Assembly (NCBI GenBank): GCA_035513345.1
Contig: DATKCF010000168.1
Span: forward strand, 1-48,690
Reading direction: 5' to 3'
DNA length: 48,690 nt
Source: DATKCF01 sp035513345
GTDB lineage: Bacteria > Gemmatimonadota > Gemmatimonadetes > Longimicrobiales > RSA9
Part shown: in pieces, positions 43,724-48,690 of the stretch
Numbering within the stretch: position 1 is the first letter of the stretch
How the letters are laid out: each line of letters begins with the position of its first letter
The notes under the pieces: model-generated
The model's database searches: none
What the model was told of the DNA's origin: nothing
What the model saw: the letters and a program-made list of their open reading frames with translations, nothing else
Program-made: the position numbers and the translations under genes

Positions 43724-44815
43724 TCACCATCGCCATGATGCCGCGATCCGCAACCTTGGCACGCGGTGCGCCGTTGGCTCGAACTCGCTGCCGATCCTGA
43801 ACCGGGACTCGCTCGACCCGCCCTGCAGCCGTCCGATCACCAGCGCGTCCACCGCGCTCACGACGTGGTTGGCCAGCATCAGCCCCAGGAACTGCGTCGA
43901 TGAACGATACGCCTCATCGCTGCGCCGGATCAGCTCACGGAACGATTGCTGTTCGAGGAAGCTGTCGCCCCACGCCCATGTGAACGTCGGCGGCATCGCG
44001 TTGCGCAGATAGTAGGCAAGCGCCTGCTCGTACGGCGCGCTGCCCGGCTGATAGTTGAAGCCGCCCGGAAAGAACAGCGATCGCGACAGTTCCCACAGGT
44101 CGCCGTTGAACGTCCGCCCGTCCAGCTCCGGCTGAACGCCCGGCGCCTCGGGATCGGAGTCCCACGTTCCGCTCGCCGCGTAGTGCGTCATCTCTTCGTA
44201 GTACTCGAAGACCGTGTCGCGCCGCTCTCCGACGCTGACCCGGCGCGCCACGTACCACGCCAGGTCGCGGTAATCCCTCGCCAGCGACCGCGCCCGCGTT
44301 CGCCGTTCGAAGAACGAAATCCAGCCCCAGATCTCGAGCGCCACATACGGTACCCACCGGTCGTTGCCCAGGAGGAGCTGTCCGGCACCCGGCACCACCG
44401 CCGACGCGGCCATGGCGAGTCCCGGCTCCAACCGCGCGACCGACTGCGCCGCGAACCATGTCCCGCCGGGGATTCGATCCACCACACTCTCCAGCGCCAG
44501 CCCCTCAGGCAGCCCGAGCGCCGGCACCTCGCCGCGCCCGGCTAGCGGATCACCGTCCCCGACCAGCGCCGGCAGCGCCACCAGCCATTCATGGCTCCAC
44601 GCCGGGCCGCGCAGCACCATCGACCCGCGTTGCTGGAGTCGGTGTACCGACGCGTCAGCCGAAGCCGGATCCGGCGGGAGCGACAGTACCTGTGCCGCAA
44701 CGTCCGCCGCCGCGAAGACGGCCAGTGCGGCGACGGGCAGCACGCCCGCTGGCGCTCCCCACCGTTTGCGTGTCATCACGAGCATTCTCCGCCAGCGCGT
44801 GCCGGATCCCTCCAT
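43724..44815 (-). CDS. Hypothetical exported/membrane protein (DUF5683-like segment)
   Basis: A 363-residue protein of uncertain family. A signal-peptide-like segment ends near residue 42 (LAVFAAADVAAQ). A central stretch (MAASAVVPGAGQLLLGN, then VPYVALEIWGWISFF and YRDLAWYVARRV) resembles DUF5683 membrane proteins. The rest is rich in aromatic residues (FFPGGFNYQPGSAPYEQALAYYLRN) and has a final hydrophobic patch. Starts at 44815, 44785 or 44776 are possible. It lies immediately after a PorV/PorQ-like barrel gene, so a joint envelope role is likely. Confidence 0.7.
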   Translation of the reverse strand: MEGSGTRWRRMLVMTRKRWGAPAGVLPVAALAVFAAADVAAQVLSLPPDPASADASVHRLQQRGSMVLRGPAWSHEWLVALPALVGDGDPLAGRGEVPALGLPEGLALESVVDRIPGGTWFAAQSVARLEPGLAMAASAVVPGAGQLLLGNDRWVPYVALEIWGWISFFERRTRARSLARDYRDLAWYVARRVSVGERRDTVFEYYEEMTHYAASGTWDSDPEAPGVQPELDGRTFNGDLWELSRSLFFPGGFNYQPGSAPYEQALAYYLRNAMPPTFTWAWGDSFLEQQSFRELIRRSDEAYRSSTQFLGLMLANHVVSAVDALVIGRLQGGSSESRFRIGSEFEPTAHRVPRLRIAASWRW

Positions 44816-44818
44816 GGC

Positions 44819-45820
44819 TCAGAACCGGATCGAGAAGGAAACCTGGATCGGATCGGAATCATCGATCGGCGACGTGACGAACGACTTCGCGATGTCCACT
44901 TCGAATCGACCGTAGCGGACGCCGATGCCCGCCGCCGCGCCACCGGTCAGGCCACTACCGCCTCCGTACCCGGCCCGCACGAATACGGTCTCTTCGACGG
45001 ATACGTCGATGCCCACGTTCAGATGGGGCCGGCCGTCGCGCGGGTTCGTCACGAGGTCGGCCGATGTCCACACGGCGAAAGCGCTGTCCGCCAGAAAGTG
45101 ATGCCCTGCCTCGTACGCCGCACCGATGCGCAACCGCAGCGGCAACGGCGATGCCTGCTCGGAGTTCACGACCTGGAGCGGAAACCCCAGATTCGCAACT
45201 GCCGCACCGAGCTGAAGGGCAGGAAGCGAACGGGGCACGTACTGGACTCCGAGGTCCACGCTATGTGTCGTCGCCGGGACCGACTGGAAGTCATCGCAGA
45301 AGCCGCGACAGTCCGTCCGGAACTGATAGAGCTCGTAGCTCACGCCGGCGTTCAGGCCCTCGACGACATGCGTCGCGAAACTCGCCGTCAACACGTGAGC
45401 CAGCGTCGCGAACGAGCCAACCGGGATCCCGTTCTGGTCCAGCTTGTCCTGATCGCCGTAATCGATCAGCCGGTAGCTCAGGCCGAACGTACCCGCGACC
45501 TCGGACCGGATGATCAGCGAGAACGTGTTGGATTCCTCGATGGCCGTGTCTGCATTGTGGACGACGAACTGGTCGTCGGTCACACCCGCCAGCAGCGCCG
45601 GATTCGCGAACAGACTGCCCGGCGAGGATCGCGCCCCGATCGCGTCGCCCAACGCCAGCGCGCGACCGCCGATCGTGAACAGCAACTGAAGGCAGCACTC
45701 CGTGGCCGGTGCACCGCCGGTCTGCGCCAGCGCGGGCCGCGCCGGCGCCAGCAGACAGGACAGGACCGCGGCCGCAGCGGTGACACCGGCGGCAGGGCCA
45801 CGACGGTCGCGGCGACTCAC
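44819..45820 (-). CDS. PorV/PorQ family outer-membrane beta-barrel protein
   Basis: A 333-residue exported barrel. A signal peptide (residues 1-32, ending RPALAQ) is followed by the family signature GGRALALGDAIGARSSPGSLFANPALLAG and alternating beta-strand patterns, ending in a C-terminal Phe (FSIRF), as outer-membrane barrels do. In Bacteroidota such proteins shuttle type IX secretion cargo or serve as lipid/porin-like barrels; no type IX genes are in this window, so that role is not implied. The start is GTG with GGGAG upstream. Confidence 0.82.
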   Translation of the reverse strand: MSRRDRRGPAAGVTAAAAVLSCLLAPARPALAQTGGAPATECCLQLLFTIGGRALALGDAIGARSSPGSLFANPALLAGVTDDQFVVHNADTAIEESNTFSLIIRSEVAGTFGLSYRLIDYGDQDKLDQNGIPVGSFATLAHVLTASFATHVVEGLNAGVSYELYQFRTDCRGFCDDFQSVPATTHSVDLGVQYVPRSLPALQLGAAVANLGFPLQVVNSEQASPLPLRLRIGAAYEAGHHFLADSAFAVWTSADLVTNPRDGRPHLNVGIDVSVEETVFVRAGYGGGSGLTGGAAAGIGVRYGRFEVDIAKSFVTSPIDDSDPIQVSFSIRF

Positions 45821-45841
45821 CTGATCCGATCTCCCGGGTGC

Positions 45842-46006
45842 CTAGAGCGGCTTCGCCTCGTCGATCAGCATGATCGGGATGTCGTCGCGAACCTCGTACT
45901 TCAGCCGGCACGACTTGCAGACCAGCTCGTTCGCTTCAACACGGTACTCGAGCTGACCCTTGCATTTCGGACAAACGAGGATGTCCAGGAGCTGCCTGTC
46001 CAGCAT
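45842..46006 (-). CDS. Trm112 family small zinc-ribbon protein
   Basis: A 54-residue protein. MLDRQLLDILVCPKCKGQLE at the N-terminus, a second Cys pair (LVCKSCRLKYEV) and the C-terminal DDIPIMLIDEA are the Trm112/YcaR pattern. Trm112 proteins activate methyltransferases in eukaryotes and archaea; the bacterial members (YcaR) are often found near lpxK or kdsB in LPS loci. A GGAGG lies seven bases before the ATG. It sits 30 bases after era. Function here unknown. Confidence 0.93.
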   Translation of the reverse strand: MLDRQLLDILVCPKCKGQLEYRVEANELVCKSCRLKYEVRDDIPIMLIDEAKPL

Positions 46007-46036
46007 TGTCTTCGCCTCCGCGCTCGATCGTTCCTG

Positions 46037-46945
46037 TCAGTTGTCTGCCGGCTGATCCGGTGGTAGCGGATACCCGAGATACTTCAGCGCCCCCGCCTTC
46101 CGGCGCCATCCGGGCAGTGTCTTCACCCAGAGATCGAGATAGACATGCTGGCCGACAAACGCTTCGATCTTCTCGCGCGACCGCTCGCCCAGCTTGCGGA
46201 TCATCGACCCGCCCGTCCCTATCAGGATCCCCTTCTGGCTCACCCGCTCGACATAGATTACTGCGCGGATGTACACCGGGTCGCGGTCCTCGTGATACTC
46301 CTCGATTCGAACGGCGGCCGCGTACGGGATCTCCTGCTCGTACTCCTCGAAGATCGTTTCCCGGACCAGTTCCTCGACGAAGAACCGGACCGGCTGCGTC
46401 GCCAGATCACCTTCCGGATGCAGGAACGGACCCTCCGGCATCGCGGCCTCGAGCCTGGCCTGCAGTACATCAAGACCCTGCGCCGCGGACGCCGAGACCA
46501 GCAGTGGTGTCGTGCCCAGTTCCCGAAGCGACCACGACGTCAGCGTACGGATCGCGTCCGAACCGCCGGCATCGATCTTGTTGATCGCGACAATCAACCG
46601 ATCCGCCCGCGCACGCAGACCCTGCGTCACCTCCGTCGGCGGCGCCTCGCCCGGCCGCGTCGCGTCCAGCAGCAGCAGTATCACGTCGGCGCCCTCGACC
46701 TCCGTGAGCGCCGCGAACAGCATCGATCGATGCAGCAGGTATGCCGGCTCAACCAGTCCCGGCGTGTCAACGAAGACAATCTGCGTGGTCGGCGTCGTCA
46801 GAATGCCTCGCACCGCTTCGCGCGTTGTCTGCGCTCTCGGCGTCACGATGCTCAACTTCTCGCCGAGCAACGCGTTCAGCAGGGTCGATTTCCCTGCATT
46901 CGGCCGCCCGACCAGCGCCGCGAAACCGGCCCGCGTCATCGCCAT
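46037..46945 (-). CDS. era: GTPase Era
   Basis: Essential GTPase for 16S rRNA and 30S maturation. The G domain has GRPNAGKSTLLNAL, DTPGLVEPAY and NKID; the C-terminal KH domain has GTGGSMIRKLGERSREKIE and ends LPPDQPADN. From the ATG at 46945 it is 302 residues, the normal size. The frame is open to 47059 with further ATGs at 46972, 46978 and 47059, and no clear ribosome site decides between them. It is the first gene of the long minus-strand cluster. Confidence 0.95.
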   Translation of the reverse strand: MAMTRAGFAALVGRPNAGKSTLLNALLGEKLSIVTPRAQTTREAVRGILTTPTTQIVFVDTPGLVEPAYLLHRSMLFAALTEVEGADVILLLLDATRPGEAPPTEVTQGLRARADRLIVAINKIDAGGSDAIRTLTSWSLRELGTTPLLVSASAAQGLDVLQARLEAAMPEGPFLHPEGDLATQPVRFFVEELVRETIFEEYEQEIPYAAAVRIEEYHEDRDPVYIRAVIYVERVSQKGILIGTGGSMIRKLGERSREKIEAFVGQHVYLDLWVKTLPGWRRKAGALKYLGYPLPPDQPADN

Positions 46946-47059
46946 ATGTTCGCTTGCATCCACAGCTTGCATGTCCATCGAATCTGGACCGGGTTGCGCA
47001 CCGGCGCAAGCGCGTTTGCCCGCCTGCGACCCGGCATCGCCCACCACGGCAAGCTTCAT

Positions 47060-47110
47060 GCAACGATCGTGCGTAACGATCGTGCCTGCGCATACATTTC
47101 ATTCGATCGC
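47060..47110. promoter_or_regulatory. Putative divergent control region with CGATCG palindromes
   Basis: Between era and the plus-strand lipoprotein gene, the 11-base sequence AACGATCGTGC occurs twice in direct orientation (47062-47072 and 47075-47085), each copy containing the palindrome ACGATCGT. A third CGATCG lies at 47104-47109. Such tandem palindromes in a divergent gap suggest an operator. No strong -10/-35 pair is visible. Confidence 0.4.
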
Positions 47111-48581
47111 ACTCGACAAGCCGACACTCAGGTCCTGCTGGAGGCCGACTCTGAACTGCAAACCGGCTTCTTTCACTCCCTGCGTCGTACTCTTCGCCAC
47201 GATCATTGGTGGCTGCCGCGGTGATTCGCCGCCGCGCATCGACGCGCCCGAACCCGCGGTCGATTCCACGCCCGCACCGACCGCGCCCACACTGCCGCCA
47301 TCGCGTCTCGACGTGCCCGTGAGCGTCGACCTTTCGTCCGTCATCGAAGACCTCGAGAACGAAGTGCCGCGCACGTTCGGTGACATCGACGCGCGTACTG
47401 CCCTGGGTTCGAACGATCGCGCCGAGGTCGCGTGGGAGGCCGAGCGAACTGCCTTTCAGGCGGAACTCGAAGGCGACACGGCGCGCCTCACAACCCTCAT
47501 CCGATATCGCGCCCGGGTCTGGTACGACGCCCCCGTCGCCCCGGAACTGAGTGCGTCGTGTGGCACCGCTGACGATCATGATGACCGGCCCGCCGCGCTC
47601 GTCTCCGTCTCCTCTCGTATCCACATCGACCGCAACTGGGTGCTCCGCTCGAAGCTCGGCGTCGACACCATCCGGCCGGCCAGTGATGGTCCCGAGAACG
47701 AGTGCCGCATTACGGTGCTCCGCATCGACGTCACGAGCCAGCTCATGGCCGCAGCCTCGAAGCTGCTCGAGACCGAGGCGCCGGCCATCGACAGCACCGT
47801 CGCCAGCATCGACATCCGTTCCAGGTTTGACGAGTGGTGGCAGCTCATCAGAACACCCATCGCCCTGTCCGACAGCGTCTGGCTGCTCATCGATCCGATC
47901 GGCGTCAGGCGAGGCACCGTCAACGGACAAGGGCACACACTCCGCGCCACCGTCGGCCTCACCGCAACGCCACGAATCGTCGTCGGCAGCCGCCCGCCCG
48001 AGCCCACTCGCCCACTTCCGCCGCTCGAGGACGGAACCGTCGATGCCGGTCTCCACATCCTCATCGAGGGCGTAATCGAGTATCCCGCTATCAGCCAGAT
48101 CCTCAACGACAGGCTGGCCGGGAGTGACTTCAGCCGAGCAGGCCGCTCCATCGTCATCACCAACCTCGCACTCGCCGGCATCGGCAATGGCCGGCTCGCA
48201 CTGCATGTCGACTTCGATGGCGACGCAACCGGCGATATCTATTTTGTCGGGACCCCGGTCTACGACCCCGTTTCCGGCCTCGTTTCCGTCCCCGACCTCG
48301 ACTTCGACGTCGCCACCTCGTCGCTCCTCGTCGAAAGCGTCGACTGGCTCGGCCACGAGGAGTTCGTCACATGGACCCGCGACCGCGCCCGCTGGCCCGT
48401 CGATGACGCCGTCGCCGAAGGCCGACGACTCCTCCACGAAGGCCTCAATCGCGATCTCTCGCCAACCGTCAGCCTCACCGGCGAAGTCGAGTCCGTCGTA
48501 CCACTCGCCGTCCTGCCCGGCATCGACGCGCTCCGCGTCCAGGCCCACGCCCGCGCAACGGCCCGCCTGCGTGCTCGCTGA
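47082..48581 (+). CDS. DUF4403 family lipoprotein
   Basis: The only plus-strand gene. The product is a predicted lipoprotein of the DUF4403 family, with SRLDVPVSVDLSSVIEDLEN after the signal region and a long beta-rich body (IEGVIEYPAISQILNDRLAG, VGTPVYDPVSGLVSVPDLDF). The lipobox is IIGGC, preceded by VVLFATIIGG. The longest start is GTG 47082 (499 residues), but this puts the lipobox Cys at about residue 46. A CTG at 47151 with GGAGG six bases upstream would give a normal lipoprotein signal of about 22 residues and is more likely to be the true start. Function of the family is unknown; outer-membrane or periplasmic location is inferred. Confidence 0.8.
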   Translation: MPAHTFHSIALDKPTLRSCWRPTLNCKPASFTPCVVLFATIIGGCRGDSPPRIDAPEPAVDSTPAPTAPTLPPSRLDVPVSVDLSSVIEDLENEVPRTFGDIDARTALGSNDRAEVAWEAERTAFQAELEGDTARLTTLIRYRARVWYDAPVAPELSASCGTADDHDDRPAALVSVSSRIHIDRNWVLRSKLGVDTIRPASDGPENECRITVLRIDVTSQLMAAASKLLETEAPAIDSTVASIDIRSRFDEWWQLIRTPIALSDSVWLLIDPIGVRRGTVNGQGHTLRATVGLTATPRIVVGSRPPEPTRPLPPLEDGTVDAGLHILIEGVIEYPAISQILNDRLAGSDFSRAGRSIVITNLALAGIGNGRLALHVDFDGDATGDIYFVGTPVYDPVSGLVSVPDLDFDVATSSLLVESVDWLGHEEFVTWTRDRARWPVDDAVAEGRRLLHEGLNRDLSPTVSLTGEVESVVPLAVLPGIDALRVQAHARATARLRAR

Positions 48582-48585
48582 GCGA

Positions 48586-48612
48586 AACGGGAACCCGCCA
48601 TCGGCGCGGGCC
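48586..48612 (+). terminator. Weak hairpin after the DUF4403 lipoprotein gene
   Basis: Ten to thirty bases after the stop codon, CCCGC and GCGGG form a 5-bp stem with a 7-base loop (around 48594-48610). There is no T-tract, so intrinsic termination is uncertain. It lies directly beside the presumed intron boundary. Confidence 0.3.
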
Positions 48613-48621
48613 AGAATCGGG

Positions 48622-48690
48622 ATAGGGGGTAGCCGGCGATCCCGGCTACTCCCCTCCCACACCACCGGACATGCGGGTCCGCATCCGGCG
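48622..48690 (-). mobile_element. Probable 3' end of a group II intron (domains V-VI), truncated by window edge
   Basis: Read on the minus strand, the sequence at 48665-48688 folds as a short hairpin with a 2-base bulge (GT) on the 3' arm and a tiny loop (arms CCGG/CCGG and ATGCGG/CCGCAT), the shape of domain V. A second stem at about 48625-48654 (GTAGCCGG with CCGGCTAC, then G-rich against C-rich) fits domain VI, ending CCCCCTAT near 48622. The sequence also resembles, from memory, the conserved 3' ends of bacterial group II introns. The intron body and any maturase would be right of the window. Confidence 0.45.

Noticed and set aside
46767..48665. A 632-codon minus-strand frame across the era start and the DUF4403 gene
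   Set aside because: The plus-strand gene has family motifs and a lipobox. The minus frame has no recognisable domain and would overlap era.

Overview
This window looks like chromosomal DNA from a high-GC, LPS-producing (diderm) bacterium, most plausibly of the Gemmatimonadota. The evidence is a mixed gene set. It has a full outer-membrane biogenesis set (LpxA, LpxB, LpxD, LpxK, a fused LpxC-FabZ, BamA, Skp, LolC/E and LolD) together with genes better known from Firmicutes (McsA, McsB, ClpC and the bacillithiol enzyme BshC). The phylum is inferred from this combination and has not been tested by a search. No tRNA, rRNA or CRISPR array was seen.

The layout is very polarised. From the left edge to about 47.06 kb there are 43 recognisable genes, all on the minus strand. 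Many stops and starts overlap by 1 or 4 bases (ATGA, GTGA, TTGA). Only one gene, a DUF4403 lipoprotein near the right edge, is on the plus strand. In transcription order (right to left) the minus-strand genes are: era, a Trm112-like small protein, a PorV/PorQ-like barrel, an unknown exported protein, rnr, a GGDEF protein and a zinc-ribbon protein; then prfB (with a programmed +1 frameshift), lysS, lolC/E, lolD, mcsA, mcsB and clpC; then bamA, skp, lpxD, lpxC-fabZ, lpxA, a GnnA-like oxidoreductase, a 44-residue membrane protein, lpxB, a DUF374 acyltransferase and lpxK; then nadB, gdh, rlmH, bshC, a small coiled-coil membrane protein, murJ, uvrC, larC, a DUF512 Fe-S protein, der, plsY, gpsA, a MerR regulator, surE, pcm, dedA, a TonB receptor, an acidic unknown protein and apt (cut by the left edge).

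Functionally, the middle third (about 20.9-37.1 kb) is an envelope-assembly block. It covers lipid A synthesis, barrel insertion, periplasmic chaperoning and lipoprotein release, interleaved with the arginine-phosphorylation/ClpC proteolysis module. The flanks are housekeeping genes: translation (lysS, prfB, rlmH, era, der), phospholipid synthesis (gpsA, plsY), peptidoglycan precursor export (murJ), DNA repair (uvrC), NAD synthesis (nadB) and RNA decay (rnr).

The least explained items are the GnnA-like gene without a gnnB partner, the 44-residue membrane protein beside it, an AT-rich rare-codon island inside lpxK, tandem CGATCG palindromes between era and the DUF4403 gene, and what appears to be the 3' end (domains V-VI) of a group II intron at the right edge.
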